In this document: in pieces, positions 23,830-35,922 of the stretch
Layout: every line of letters begins with the position of its first letter
Numbering within the stretch: the stretch's first letter is position 1
NCBI RefSeq assembly: GCF_041734735.1
Contig: NC_134903.1
Location: forward strand, 740,001 to 804,000
Direction of reading: 5' to 3'
Length of the DNA: 64,000 nucleotides
Source of the DNA: Babylonia areolata
Taxonomy: Eukaryota; Mollusca; Gastropoda; Neogastropoda; Buccinidae
Made by a program: the position numbers and the translations under genes
The notes under the pieces: generated by a model
The model's database searches: none
Seen by the model: the letters and a program-made list of their open reading frames with translations, nothing else
What the model was told of the DNA's origin: nothing

Positions 23830-25080
23830 TCGCTGCCTGTATTTTAGGGTTTTGAGAGCATGTTTGTGAACTTGGTCAGCAGTGGTGGTCACCGTGTCGA
23901 AGGCCTTAGTCAGGTCTACAAAGACCATATGGAGCTCCTTGTTTTACTCACGGCACTTCTCAAGCATCTGGCGTACGGCAAACACCATGTCACATGTTCC
24001 CCTGCCTGAGCGGAAGCCGCACTGTGCTTCAGGGATGACTGTGTTGGAGACATGGTCAACCAGTCTGTTCAGTATGATGCGGGCGAAGATCTTGCCGGCG
24101 ATGCAGAGGAGAGAGATTCCACGGTGGTTATCGCAGGATGCTTTGTCTCCCTTCCGTTTGTAAATGTGGACAATTGAAGCATCCGTGAAATCCTGGGGGA
24201 CCTCCCCTCTCTCCCAGATAGACTGGAACAGGGCGGTCAGCTTGTCTGTCAGCACCTCGCCTCCATACTTGTAGATGTCAGCCTGGATTCCATCCGCTCC
24301 TGGTGCTTTTCCTGATGTTGTCAGCTTCAGGGCCTTCTGGGTCTCGGCCTTGGTGGGAGGAGCAGCTAGCGAGTCATTGACTGGTAGCTGTGGGAGGGCT
24401 GCAATTACTTCGTCAGATACGGACGAGTCCCTGTTGAGGAAGGTGTTGAAGTGCTCTGCCCAGCGGGCAAGGATGTCTTTCTTGTTTGTCGGGAGGGTGG
24501 TCTGGTCCAAGACTCGGAGATGGGTTGATCTTGTGACTCTCGGCCCGTACACAGCTCGGAGACCATCATGGAAGGTCTTCATGTCGTGAGCATTAGCAGC
24601 GGACTGAAGACTCCTCGGACTTTCTCTCCCACCAGGTGTTCTTCATCTCACGCAGCCTCTTCTGTACGAGTTGCTTGGTTTGAAAGAACTGGTTCTTCTT
24701 CCTCTGGCAGTCTTTATCGGAAATGTGATCCTGATGCCATATATGCAGTGTGTTCAGTAGCTTGGAGATTCCGGAGTCGTTCTCGTCAAACCAGTCTTTA
24801 GGCTCCTCTATACAAAGCCAAGTGTGTCAGCTGCTGCAGTGTACACAGCATCTCTAAAGGTGCTCCATACCTCTTGTACATCAGTCAATGCAGGAATTTC
24901 TTGGAGAGCTGCTTGGACGTGCTGCTGCTCACGCCCTTGGTGATAAGGAGGCGGTGGATGTCCAGCTTCCAAGGGGGTTTCTGTCTGGCTGGTTGGAGCT
25001 TGCGTGCAAGTCTGATGTTCATCTTGCTGCGTACCAGACGATGGTCCGTGTAATGGAAACATCACCTCTGTCTCTCTGCT
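23830..25080 (-). mobile_element. RTE-like LINE fragment (endonuclease end to early reverse transcriptase)
   Basis: On the minus strand the element runs from the end of the endonuclease (HYTDHRLVRSK, near 25050) through the linker to the reverse transcriptase: SGKAPGADGIQADIYKYGG, QDFTDASIVHIYKRKGD, NHRGISLLCIAGKIFARI, CGFRSGRGTCDMVFAVRQ and VFVDLTKAFDTV (about 23900). It is the same family as the element at 52320-56400. It has lost both ends and carries at least two frame breaks (between 24600 and 24810, and near 23944). Confidence 0.85.
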
Positions 25081-25104
25081 GGTAGGTACACAAATATATC
25101 GGCC

Positions 25105-25230
25105 TGCACACAAAGCCTGACTTAGCGCGTTGGAATGCTGCTGGTTAGGTATCTGCCTAGCAGATGTGGCGAAGCGGGAATGGTTTTGTCCGAACGCAGC
25201 GACGTCACCTTGAGAAACGTAAACTGGAAC
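25105..25230 (+). mobile_element. SINE, type A
   Basis: It matches the pattern 'gcctgacttagcgcgttgg ... ctgctggttaggtatctgcc ... gtccgaacgcagcgacgtca'. Other copies are at 30560-30690, 49455-49590 (best preserved), 51570-51700 and 63340-63435. The head is tRNA-like and the tail is ACTGAAACTGAAACT-type where kept. Confidence 0.75.
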
Positions 25231-25434
25231 ACTCAGGCACAAGCTGGTCTTACAGCCATGCAAATAAACAGAGAACCTGACTGGTGTGTTCATGTTGTTG
25301 AACTTTAATCAACGCACCTTGAAACATGACAAATTCAAACAAAGAAGCATAACTTTGTTAAAAAAAAAAAACAGAAAAAAAGATTCGTGTTGGGACTATG
25401 TGCTACTAATGCGGCATGTGTCAGCGCTTAAATT

Positions 25435-26145
25435 TGATGCAAAACACCCTACAAACTGTGCTGATACACAAAGAGCTGAAACACCCTGCAAACTGTGCTG
25501 ATACACAAAGAGCTGAAACACCCTACAAACTGTGCTGATACACAAAGAGCTGAAACACCCTACAAACTGTGCTGATACACAGAGAGCTGAAACACCCTAC
25601 AAACTGTACTGATACACAAAGAGCTGAAACACCCTACAAACTGTACTGATACACAAAGAGCTGAAACACCCTGCAAACTGTGCTGATACACAAAGAGCTG
25701 AAACACCCTACAGACTGTGCTGATACACAAAGAGCTGAAACACCCTACAAACTGTACTGATACACAAAGAGCTGAAACACCCTACAAACTGTGCTGATAC
25801 ACAAAGAGCTGAAACACCCTACAAACTGTGCTGATACACAAAGAGCTGAAACACCCTACAGCCTGTGCTGATACACAAAGAGCTGAAACACCCTACAGAC
25901 TGTGCTGATACACAGAGAGCTGAAACACCCTACAAACTGTGCTGATACACAGAGAGCTGAAACACCCTACAAACTGTGCTGATACACAAAGAGCTGAAAC
26001 ACCCTACAGACTGTGCTGATACACAGAGAGCTGAAACACTACAAACTGTGCTGATATACAGAGAACTGAAACACCCTACAGACTGTGCTGATACACAGAG
26101 AGCTGAAACACCCTACAGACTGTGCTAATAAACAGAGAGGAAACT
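25435..26145. repeat. 37-bp minisatellite, about 19 copies
   Basis: Unit 'acaaactgtgctgatacaca' plus 'aagagctgaaacaccct'. Copies differ by single substitutions. The preceding 25231-25434 is A-rich with no feature. Confidence 0.9.
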
Positions 26146-26284
26146 ACACAAAGAAATCTAACAGTGCTTCATTGGAGTCAGCAGGTCCTGCATATGCCGA
26201 GTCAGAACAGGCACTACTGATCACCTATGTAGGCCTGGCAGTGTGTCCTCCGCTGCGTGGCCTCCTAGTGGCATAGCATTGATA

Positions 26285-26375
26285 GTTCCCTGCTGTTTGC
26301 CGGCACTGAGAAAGCAGCAGACGAACCCGGACTGCTGATACTGAGAAAGCAGCAGACGAAACCGGACTCGGAATG
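26285..26375. repeat. Short direct duplication (actgagaaagcagcagacga)
   Basis: Two adjacent copies of about 40 bp. The rest of 26146-26820 holds only a short AT run (26553-26578), a G/C-rich motif 'gcccgaccggtttcgaccac' of repeat-like character near 26620, and nothing assignable. Confidence 0.7.
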
Positions 26376-26824
26376 AGCAGCCACTGAAATGGTACAGAGG
26401 AAGCCCGCCACACAAAGTTTTTATCATCAGCATACTGTAATATTTTATGCTCTGATTAATTTATTTATTACCTATACTTTCATTCTTTTAATTTTGGCGT
26501 ATCCTAGTTCCAGTGATTTCTACACATACTGAAAACACTCCTTGCCTACACCATCTTATATATATATATATATATATCAATAGAAAAAAAGGAAAACAAC
26601 AGAACAGTTTCTCACATGCCCGACCGGTTTCGACCACTGGTCTTCGTCAAGGGCGTTTACTGGTATGTCAAAATGTAACACACACCAACAAAGAAAACAA
26701 AAAGGTCAACAAAGCTCATGAAAAAAGCTCATGAAAAGTTTTTACATTAAAAACTGCATCCAGGGCATGCAACATGAAAACAGTGTGAAGTGTTGCTTGG
26801 GGAATAGGAAGAGAGGCTGGTGAA

Positions 26825-27205
26825 TAAAGTAGTCAGAGAGGACGAGAGAGACGTCGAGAAAAAATAGATGGGCAGATAATAGAAGGGGAGGGAAAAAGAA
26901 AGAGAGATAGAGAGGGAGGGGGTCAGGGAGGGAGAAGGGACTGTGAGAGAGGAGGAGAGAGAGGGAAAGACAGAGAGAGACAGACAGCGAGAGAGAGAGG
27001 GGGGGGGGAGAAATAAGGAGAGAGGGGAGGGACAGACGGACAGATGGCTGACAATGAGAGACAGAGAGAGAGGGAGGGAGAGAGAGGATGGAGAGATAAA
27101 GAGAGAGGGGGGAGAAAGAGGGAGAGGGAGAGACAGACGGACAGGTGGAGAGAAGGCAGACACTGACAGAGAGAGAGAGAGAGGGAGAGAGAAAGAGTCC
27201 TCTAT
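26825..27205. repeat. Polypurine (AG/GGGA) tract of about 380 bp
   Basis: The plus strand is almost entirely purine from about 26870 to 27200. Long purine/pyrimidine asymmetry can form triplex DNA. Minus-strand Ser/Leu-rich frames through it are artefacts. Confidence 0.85.
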
Positions 27206-27329
27206 CGTTGTCCTCACCACCCCACAAACACCCCACAAACGCAACCACAGGGACCTCCTTATGGCTATTAGTCCCAAATGTTCAGCCCGTAAGGTGCCAC
27301 TGTTTTCAGTCTGTCCATCCACTTTATAT

Positions 27330-27610
27330 ATATATTCCAAAGTAGTCATAATTATAAACGTGACAGTCCAGTCAACAGAATCAAATGCTTTTTCAAAATC
27401 TAAAGAGGAAAGCAGTCAGAGCAGATCTTGTTTATTTAGATAAGCAATCAAATTAAACATCAAACAAATGTTACATTCCATGAACCTATTTGTCATACAA
27501 CCTGCTTGGTGTCCACCAATCATGGAATGAAGCACCTTCTTTGTCTGGTTAGCGATACTTGATGATTTACTTTTGTCATCACATTTTCCTCGTCAACATT
27601 GAACAAATAT
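27330..27610 (-). mobile_element. Decayed LINE reverse-transcriptase fragment
   Basis: The minus strand shows SIANQTKKVLHSMIGGHQAG followed, after stop codons, by LDFEKAFDSVDWTVTF, the RT catalytic motif A region. The spacing resembles L1-like or Jockey-like RTs. Only this core survives. Confidence 0.6.
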
Positions 27611-27725
27611 ACATTTTAGCAAGCAGATTAGTAAACCTTCTTCCTAAGCTGTAGACAGGGCTTGTCTCCTAAAGCCTTTATTTAAGGTTCTAATTGTGAA
27701 CTTTGCCAGTTGATACCAGAATTTC

Positions 27726-27731
<6 letters not shown>

Positions 27732-27767
<36 letters not shown>

Positions 27768-27780
27768 TCTCTCTCCCTCG
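27732..27780. repeat. (CT)n microsatellite followed by a C-rich tract
   Basis: CT run then a CCCCACCC-rich stretch to about 27830. The stretch 27930-28000 holds two copies of a 34-bp unit around 'ttctgctgcctgaagactt'. No gene is seen in 27781-28340. Confidence 0.85.
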
Positions 27781-28027
27781 CCCCCCACTCCCCACCCCCT
27801 CCCCCACGCCCGCACCCCCGCCCAACTACACACACATAAGCTTAAAGTTACTAATTAATACACTAAATCATATTGATGACATAGGCTTAATTATCGTTCA
27901 TTGGTCCTTTGTATGTCCGAACAGGCACTCGTGACCTGTTCATTATTCTGCTGCCTGAAGACTTTGTGACTTGTTCATTTTTCTGCTGCCTGAAGACTTC
28001 GGATTATTTTGGCCAAACTGCTGAATG

Positions 28028-28031
<4 letters not shown>

Positions 28032-28074
<43 letters not shown>
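28032..28074. repeat. (CA)n microsatellite
   Basis: CA run. T/G-rich simple sequence follows at 28215-28325. Confidence 0.9.
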
Positions 28075-28076
<2 letters not shown>

Positions 28077-28374
28077 CGTTTCATTATCCAGAAAACCACA
28101 CAAGTAAACGCATAATCACTAGGGCTGTCAGCATATCAAATACGTCATATACATGTTCAACTCTTAAAAGCATAGTGATAACCGAACTGCATGCTGATAA
28201 CCTTCCTTCGTGTCATCTTAGTTTGTTTTTGGTTTTTTTTGTGTGTGTGTTTGTTTGTTTGTTTGTTTTTCTTTTGTGTGTGTGTGTGTGTGTTTTGTTT
28301 TGTTTTTTTGTTTATTTTAATTTCTGCCTTCCTTTCAACGTGTGACCCTACTGCAGGTAACCAGATTTTCTGAC

Positions 28375-28577
28375 CTTGTCACAGTCTTCCTCGGTCACCA
28401 TGGCGACACTGATGCGAATGTGAGCGTTTTTCTCATTGGAGGGCGTGAACACAGACCCGCCCACCATGACCACGTGATCTTCCAGAAGTTTGTCAATGAC
28501 AGTTCCCGTGTCGCTGACTCCTAGGACCTTCAGCCACAGGAACATGCCTCCCCCCGGAGGTCTGCACTCAGCCAGTC
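28375..28577 (-). CDS. AADAT: AADAT-like gene, exon I (C-terminal domain)
   Basis: Acceptor GCTTTCAG (AG at 28579-28578); the split glycine codon from exon H is completed. It encodes LAECRPPGGGMFLWLKV, matching the human LAEWHVPAAGMFLWIKV segment, and ends near EEDCDK. The arginine in HIRIS (28416-28414) corresponds to the substrate-carboxylate-binding Arg399 of human AADAT. At 28374 a possible donor (AAG|GTCAGA) would lead to a further small exon. Otherwise translation continues eight codons to a TAG at 28350-28348. Six decoy copies of this exon's start lie just upstream. Confidence 0.88.
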
Positions 28578-29095
28578 CTGAAAGCATCAGGATGATATGG
28601 ACAGACCACAGGAACATGCCTCCCCCCGGAGGTCTGCACTCAGCCAGTCCTGAAAGCATCATGATGATATGAATGGTGATCATGGACAGACCACAGGAAC
28701 ATGCCTCCCCCCGGAGGTCTGCACTCAGCCAGTCCTGAAAGCATCAGGATGATATGAATGGTGATCATGGACAGACCACAGGAACATGCCTCCCCCCGGA
28801 GGACTGCACTCAGCCAGTCCTGAAAGCATCAGGATGATATGAATGGTGATCATGGACAGACCACAGGAACATGCCTCCCCCCGGAGGACTGCACTCAGCC
28901 AGTCCTGAAAGCATCAGGATGATATGAATGGTGATCATGGACAGACCACAGGAACATGCCTCCCCCCGGAGGTCTGCACTCAGCCAGTCCTGAAAGCATC
29001 ATGATGATATGAATGGTGGTCATGGACAGACCATTGAACATGCCTCCCCCCGGAGAACTGCACTCAGCCAGTCCTGAAAGCATCATGATCATGGA
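28578..29095. repeat. 85-bp array duplicating a splice acceptor and exon start
   Basis: Each unit contains, on the minus strand, intron 3' end sequence with CTGATGCTTTCAG and then the first 44 nt of AADAT-like exon I, from GACTGGCTGAGTGCAGACC to TTCCTGTGG. Decoy exon starts fall at 28649, 28734, 28819, 28904, 28989 and 29073, spaced 72, 85, 85, 85, 85 and 84 bp. The true exon at 28577 is the last unit. Confidence 0.92.
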
Positions 29096-29259
29096 GACAA
29101 CACACAAAAGCTCTTGGCGTCATCATAAACTGGTCTGACTGAATGACACAGGAAATGACTGATGAGCAGCCAAAGACAGCTCTCAGATATCAATGTTCAT
29201 GATGGAGAAACCACATCAAAACCTCCAGGCACTATCATCAGCCTGACTGAATGGTGCCA

Positions 29260-30285
29260 GAGGATATTACATGTTTTCATGGCTTCACTTTTCACCGCAC
29301 CAGAGGACATCACTGGTATTCATGGCTCCCTTTTCACTGCACCAGAGGACATCACTTGTATTCATGGCTTCACTTTTCACTGCACCAGAGGACATCACTT
29401 GTATTCATGGCTTCCTTTTCACTGCACCAGAGGACATCACTTGTATTCATGGCTTCCTTTTCACTGCACCAGAGGACATCACTTGTATTCATGGCTTCCT
29501 TTTCACTGCACCAGAGGACATCACTTGCATTCATGGCTTCCTTTTCACCGCACCAGAGGACATCACTTGTTTTCATGGCTTCCTTTTCACCGCACCAGAG
29601 GACATCACTTGTATTCATGGCTTCCTTTTCACTGCACCAGAGGACATCACTTGTTTTTATGGCTTCACTTTTCACCGCACCAGAGGACATCACTTGTTTT
29701 CATGGCTTCACTTTTCACCGCACCAGAGGACATCACTTGTTTTCATGGCTTCACTTTTCATTGCACCAGAGGACATCACTTGTATTCATGGCTTCCTTTT
29801 CACCGCACCAGAGGACATCACTTGTATTCATGGCTTCCTTTTCACTGCACCAGAGGACATCACTTGTATTCATGGCTTCCTTTTCACCGCACCAGAGGAC
29901 ATCACTTGTATTCATGGCTTCATTTTCACCGCACCAGAGGACATCACTTGTTTTCATGGCTCCGTTTTCACTGCACCAGAGGACATCACTTGTTTTCATG
30001 GCTTCCTTTTCACTGCACCAGAGGACATCACTTGTATTCATGGCTCCCTTTTCACTGCACCAGAGGACATCACTTGTATTCATGGCTCCCTTTTCACTGC
30101 ACCAGAGGACATCCCTTGTATTCATGGCTCACTTTTCACCGCACCAGAGGATATCACTTGTTTTCATGGCTTCACTTTTCACCGCACCAGAGGACATCAC
30201 TTGTTTTCATGGCTTCCTTTTCACCGCACCAGAGGACATCACTTGTTTTCATGGCTTCCTTTTCACTGCACCAGAGACGTCCTTC
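29260..30285. repeat. 42-bp minisatellite, about 24 copies
   Basis: Unit 'gcaccagaggacatcact' plus 'tgtattcatggcttccttttcact'. The period of 42 keeps frames open on both strands for over 300 codons (for example SLHQRTSLVFMASF). These are artefacts within intron 8 of the AADAT-like gene. Confidence 0.92.
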
Positions 30286-30324
30286 ACATAGGACCTCAGT
30301 TTGTTGTCTCGTCCCAGCGACCAG

Positions 30325-30432
30325 ACGCTCAGTTCCATTCTCCAGTCAAACGTGGGAGAAAGCTCAGTTCCATTCTCCAGTCAAACGTGGGAGAAAGCTC
30401 AGTTCCATTCTCCAGTCAAACGTGGGAGAAAG
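30325..30432. repeat. 35-bp repeat, three copies
   Basis: Unit 'cagttccattctccagtc' plus 'aaacgtgggagaaagct', three adjacent copies. Confidence 0.85.
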
Positions 30433-30559
30433 GGCGAGAGCGGGATTTGAACACAGAGTGCGTGTTGCAGACCCTGACGGACTCTGTACTGACAGATGTG
30501 CATCTTAACCCACCTGCCACCTGGGCCACTGTGGTCGGTACACATGTACATGCATGCAC

Positions 30560-30840
30560 TCAATGCCGGACTAAGCGCGATGGGTTGTGCTGCTGATCGC
30601 CAGTCTGCTTACTAGATGTGTCGGAGCGCATATGGATTTGTCAGAACGCAGTGACACCTTGTGAAACTGAAACTGTAACTGACTGAATGACACCGGAAAC
30701 GAATGATGAGCGCCCAAAGGCACCTCTCGGTCAACTATCACCTGGCGGGAAGCCTGCTGCGCGAATGACTCCGTGAAACAAACAGCGCAAAGAGCTTGGC
30801 CTCCGATCAAGTACATGTGCTTTGTAAGTATCCGTGTTAT
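30560..30840 (+). mobile_element. SINE type A followed directly by SINE type B
   Basis: 30560-30688 carries type A motifs (ccggactaagcgcgatggg, ttgtcagaacgcagtgacac, tail gaaactgaaactgtaact). 30690-30840 carries type B motifs (gaatgacaccggaaacgaatg, agagcttggcctccgat). Similar B-type motifs occur near 29140. The two may be independent insertions or one composite element. Confidence 0.65.
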
Positions 30841-30911
30841 CACCACCGTCAATATAAGTTTATATGAATATATACCTGGAATATACAATAACACACAACA
30901 TCGCTCACTCT

Positions 30912-30916
<5 letters not shown>

Positions 30917-30955
<39 letters not shown>
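30917..30955. repeat. (CA)n microsatellite
   Basis: CA run in intron 8 of the AADAT-like gene. Confidence 0.85.
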
Positions 30956-30956
<1 letters not shown>

Positions 30957-31075
30957 TGCACGCAAAACGTACCCTGCACCCCTTTCCTGCCCTCTACATA
31001 CGCCCGCACATAAGCACACGCATGCAGACACGAACTCAAGTAAATATACACATATACACATGGAAAACACATGCA

Positions 31076-31076
<1 letters not shown>

Positions 31077-31118
<42 letters not shown>

Positions 31119-31280
31119 AAAATCGCCCCCCCCCCCCCCCCCCACACACACAGAGGCAGACAGACAGAAAGACAGAGAGAGAGAGACAGAGACAGATCAT
31201 GAAAACGAATAATCTTAATGAGTGGTGCGGGGGGCGGGGGGGGGGGGGGGGTGAGGGGGGGGGCGGAGGGGGGGGGGACA
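31077..31280. repeat. (CT)n run, poly-C run and G-rich tract
   Basis: A CT microsatellite (31077-31114), a run of about 17 C, then G runs at 31227-31278 capable of quadruplex formation. All lie 100-300 bp downstream of the exon H donor on the gene's strand. Confidence 0.85.
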
Positions 31281-31384
31281 GCAAGGGACAGAACTGTGTT
31301 GACAGCAGGGTTTCAAACCCCAACCCCCAGACACAAACTGAGAACGATGACGTGGTACAACACAGACACAAACAAAATCCTCAC

Positions 31385-31511
31385 CAGTCAAATATTTCTG
31401 TGTATAACTGAGGACCATCTGGACCTTGTGTTTGTAGAAGTCCTTGACTGACTCCATGTGACGTAAGAACCCGTCATGGTCCCAGTGACGTAACAGTTCA
31501 GATATCAACAC
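31385..31511 (-). CDS. AADAT: AADAT-like gene, exon H
   Basis: The acceptor ends ACGTGCAG (AG at 31513-31512) and the donor is ACTG|GTGAGG. It encodes VLISELLRHWDHDGFLRHME and SVKDFYKHKVQMVLSYTQK, matching the human helix-rich segment LMISQLLHEWGEEGF. 127 nt, entered in phase 0 and left in phase 1. Confidence 0.88.
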
Positions 31512-31798
31512 CTGCACGTTTTACGTCAAATGTGTACCTGTCCGGTAGTTCATCTTTCAGTCGATGGCCAAGACAGTCACATCCTTGCTAACATTCCAAT
31601 CATCAATTCTGCCTTAAAAACCTGATTTTTTTGTTCTTTTCACAGTGAAATGTGAACTCTGTCTTGAAGTCGTTTTGTTCTTGTTGTTTAACCAGTGCTA
31701 TGTAGCTCCTTCGTTCGCCGTCTGAAGCAGGTCCTGTTTTCAAGGCCTCTAGGGATACTCATTTCAGTGAAGAAACTTACATCGTGTGCAACCAACTG

Positions 31799-31799
<1 letters not shown>

Positions 31800-31892
<93 letters not shown>
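31800..31892. repeat. (CA)n microsatellite
   Basis: Long, nearly pure CA run. 31515-31799 shows no feature. Confidence 0.9.
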
Positions 31893-31896
<4 letters not shown>

Positions 31897-32028
31897 CAGC
31901 GAGAGAGAGACAGAGAAAGATAAGTGTAATTTGACAAAGTTGAAGCGCGTGACTTTGCATGTCTGTGTAATCTGCGACGGTTTCGAAATGATGTTGAATC
32001 TTGGCCCGAACATTTTAGGTCCATTCTA

Positions 32029-32035
<7 letters not shown>

Positions 32036-32112
<77 letters not shown>
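32036..32112. repeat. (CA)n microsatellite
   Basis: Second long CA run ending in CGCGCG. 32113-32325 shows no feature. Confidence 0.9.
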
Positions 32113-32329
32113 CGCGCGCGAAAAAAACAAACAAAAAAAAACCACCTCGCATTTACAACTTTTTCTGTGTGATATTCAACATGCTTTCTTCAACAATCTC
32201 TCGCATCTTGTGTCGACGCCATCACATTTTTGTAATGTAAATAATCATCACCCATACAACAGAGGCTGACCAGAGCAGAGTTTGGTTTTCAAACCAGTGA
32301 ATCTTTTAGCACTGAGCAAGCCTTGTGTG

Positions 32330-32775
32330 TGGGCCACACCTGTTTATAATCATTGATTATTGACTCACTTACTGATCCACACCTGTTTATAATTATCGTT
32401 TATTGACTCACTCATCCACAAGCTGTTTATGATTATTGATTATTGACTCACTTACTGATCCACACCTGTTTATAATTATTGTTTATTGACTCACTTACTG
32501 ATCGACACCTGTTTATAATTATTGTTTATTGACTCACTTACTGATCCACACCTGTTTATAATTATTGATTTTTGACTCATTAACTCACTAATCCACACCT
32601 GTTTATAATTATTGATTGCTGACTCACTCACTCATCCACACCTGTTTATAATTATTGATTGTTGACTCACTCACTCATCCACACCTGTTTATAATTATTG
32701 ATTGCTGACTCACTCACTCATCCACACCTGTTTATGATTATTGATTGTTGACTCACTCACTCATCCACACTCTCT
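32330..32775. repeat. 43-44 bp minisatellite, about ten copies
   Basis: Unit 'ccacacctgtttataatta' plus 'ttgattgttgactcactcactcat', with length variation in the middle. A CT-rich stretch follows to 32860. Confidence 0.88.
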
Positions 32776-32871
32776 CTATCTCTTTCCTGTCCAGACTGTC
32801 TCTCCCCCCTCCCTCCCTCCTTCTCTTTCCCTCTTTCCCTCTCTCTCTCCCTCTCTCTCTCTGTGCCAGAC

Positions 32872-32968
32872 CTGTGACAGCCCGCTAGCCCCGACGGAGG
32901 TGAAGTCCATGAACATCAACATCTTGTGCAGCAGAGGACGTGGCCCGCTCACCACTCCCGTCCGCAGT
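32872..32968 (-). CDS. AADAT: AADAT-like gene, exon G
   Basis: Acceptor TACTGATACAG (AG at 32970-32969), donor CAG|GTCTGG. The phase-2 glycine codon from exon F is completed. It encodes LRTGVVSGPRPLLHKMLMFM and DFTSVGASGLSQ, matching human LRIGFLTGPKPLIERV. The arginine of GLR is conserved; in the family it contacts the cofactor phosphate. A 52-bp array begins directly at the acceptor. Confidence 0.88.
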
Positions 32969-32970
32969 CT

Positions 32971-34312
32971 GTATCAGTACACACACAGTCCTGTTGTCAG
33001 TCCACCGTGCATCACCACTGACAGGTATCAGTACACAAAGTGCTGTCGTCAGTCTACCGTGCATCACCACTGACAGGTATCAGTACACAGTGCTGTTGTC
33101 AGTCTACCGTGCATCACCACTGACAGGTATCAGTACACACACTGCTGTCAGTCCACCGTGCATCACCACTGACAGGTATCAGTACACAGTGCTGTTGTCA
33201 GTCTACCGTGCATCACCACTGACAGGTATCAGTACACACAGTGCTGTCAGTCTACCGTGCATCACCACTGACAGGTATCAGTACACAGTGCTGTTGTCAG
33301 TCTACCGTGCATCACCACTGACAGGTATCAGTACACACACTGCTGTCAGTCCACCGTGCATCACCACTGACAGGTATCAGTACACAGTGCTGTTGTCAGT
33401 CTACCGTGCATCACCACTGACAGGTATCAGTACACACAGTGCTGTCGTCAGTCTACCGTGCATCACCACTGACAGGTATCAGTACACACAGTGCTGTTGT
33501 CAGTCTACCGTGCATCACCACTGACAGGTATCAGTACACACACAGTGCTGTTGTCAGTCTACCGTGCATCACCACTGACAGGTATCAGTACACACACAGT
33601 GCTGTCAGTCTACCGTGCATCACCACTGACAGGTATCAGTACACACAAAGTGCTGTCGTCAGTCTACCGTGCATCACCACTGACAGGTATCAGTACACAC
33701 AGTGCTGTCGTCAGTCTACCGTGCATCACCACTGACAGGTATCAGTACACACAGTGCTGTTGTCAGTCTACCGTGCATCACCACTGACAGGTATCAGTAC
33801 ACAGTGCTGTTGTCAGTCTACCGTGCATCACCACTGACAGGTATCAGTACACACAGTGCTGTTGTCAGTCTACCGTGCATCACCACTGACAGGTATCAGT
33901 ACACAAAGTGCTGTTGTCAGTCTACCGTGCATCACCACTGACAGGTATCAGTACACACACAGTGCTGTTGTCAGTCTACCGTGCATCACCACTGACAGGT
34001 ATCAGTACACACAGTGCTGTTGTCAGTCTACCGTGCATCACCACTGACAGGTATCAGTACACACAGTGCTGTTGTCAGTCTACCGTGCATCACCACTGAC
34101 AGGTATCAGTACACACACAGTGCTGTTGTCAGTCTACCGTGCATCACCACTGACAGGTATCAGTACACACACTGCTGTCAGTCTACCGTGCATCACCACT
34201 GACAGGTATCAGTACACACAGTGCTGTTGTCAGTCTACCGTGCATCACCACTGACAGGTATCAGTACACACACAGTGCTGTTGTCAGTCTACCGTGCATC
34301 ACCACTGACAGA
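32971..34312. repeat. 52-bp minisatellite abutting a splice acceptor, about 26 copies
   Basis: Plus-strand unit 'gtatcagtacacacagtgc' plus 'tgttgtcagtctaccgtgcatcaccactgacag'. The array starts two bases from the exon G acceptor AG, so its last unit supplies the acceptor context. Plus-strand open frames (YRASPLTGISTH) are artefacts. 34313-34680 shows nothing. Confidence 0.92.
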
Positions 34313-34683
34313 TTTGAATTCGGAATGATTTCATGTATTTTGGCTGTAGCCACATATACATGTCATGGATATCTGTCGCTGACACATCCTCCTTCCAATC
34401 GCCCCATCCCCCTTTCCTCACATCCCTCTCCTCCTCTCGTCCTATCATCACATCTTATACTCCACTCACTTTTACACAATTATGTTAATGCTTACGTACA
34501 ACGCTCGTTACTAACACACTCAATACAAAAGTGTCAGATTGAAATATCAGCAAACAATATTGATAATTCCAGGAAGGCAAAATGTGGACATTTTTCATAT
34601 GCATTTTCAAATTACATTGAGCCAATAATCAGCTTTCGTATGATGGAGTCTCCTGTCGGACCGACGGATGAGTAGGCAGGCAG

Positions 34684-35045
34684 GCTTATCTGTCGGTGTG
34701 TGTCCTCATATGGGAGAAGAGGCCGATTCTGGATGCGCAGCACTTCCCACAGGTGTTGCAAGGGAAAACGTCTCCAGAAGTCGAGCCCTGCTTCCTTCGC
34801 TCACGCTTCTCCTTAACGGCCAGCGTTCTCTTGTTTTCGAACGTCTTTATGCCACTAGAGCACAGCATCCTCCAGCGAGAGCGGTCAAGGGTATCAGTTT
34901 CCTAGGGAGCGATGCCTATGTCACAGGATTTGAGGTTTGTCTTCAAGGTGTCCTTGAAGCGCTTGCAGGCTCTTTTAAGTTCACAGTGGCCTTCCTTCAG
35001 CTGGCCATACAAAAGCATCTTCGGGATCCTGCTGTCGTACATATT
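34684..35045 (-). mobile_element. 3' end of an RTE-like LINE
   Basis: The minus strand reads RIPKMLLYGQLKEG and KRFKDTLKTNLKSCDI, then after a frame break near 34900 a basic stretch and a C2H2 zinc finger, CNTCGKCCASRIGLFSHMRT, with a stop at 34686. This corresponds to the C-terminus of the 52-56 kb element (LPKRLFCGEL, CPNCQRTFRAQIGLFSHLRT). The element is truncated by the TA microsatellite at its 5' side. Confidence 0.8.
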
Positions 35046-35054
35046 CATACCATT

Positions 35055-35458
<404 letters not shown>

Positions 35459-35804
35459 TCTGCCTGGCGCATATTCGTTTAAAAAAGTTGAACATGTTCT
35501 TATCTAATCCAAGTTAGTGCAAAGAATTCACAGGAAATAGAGCAACAGAAAGTACAAAAAAGAATTTTATAAGAATCAAGATACGAATCGTTAACGAATA
35601 ACATACACATATTATGTGTATCAGAAATTATGAAACAGCATGGCAAAAGGAAAATATCTGATAAATAAAATGTGTATGCACTCACATACACTCGTAAGTG
35701 AATACACACACATATCAGTGTAAGGGTACTTTGATAAATTAATTTACTATCGTGTTTAAAAATCACAAATATATGACAGGAAAAAGTGGGGGTGGTAACT
35801 GACA

Positions 35805-35849
35805 GAGAGAGGGGGAGGGGGAGTGAGAAAGAGAAAGATAGAGAGAGAT

Positions 35850-35886
<37 letters not shown>

Positions 35887-35889
35887 CAC

Positions 35890-35922
<33 letters not shown>

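Noticed and set aside
29260-30285. CRISPR-like direct repeats
   Set aside because: Units are contiguous, without unique spacers, and the genome is animal. The same applies to 59575-61442 and 25435-26145.
29162-30596. Two or three overlapping plus-strand repeat proteins of 350-450 residues
   Set aside because: The unit is 42 bp, a multiple of three, so frames stay open by arithmetic. The region is intronic to the minus-strand AADAT-like gene.
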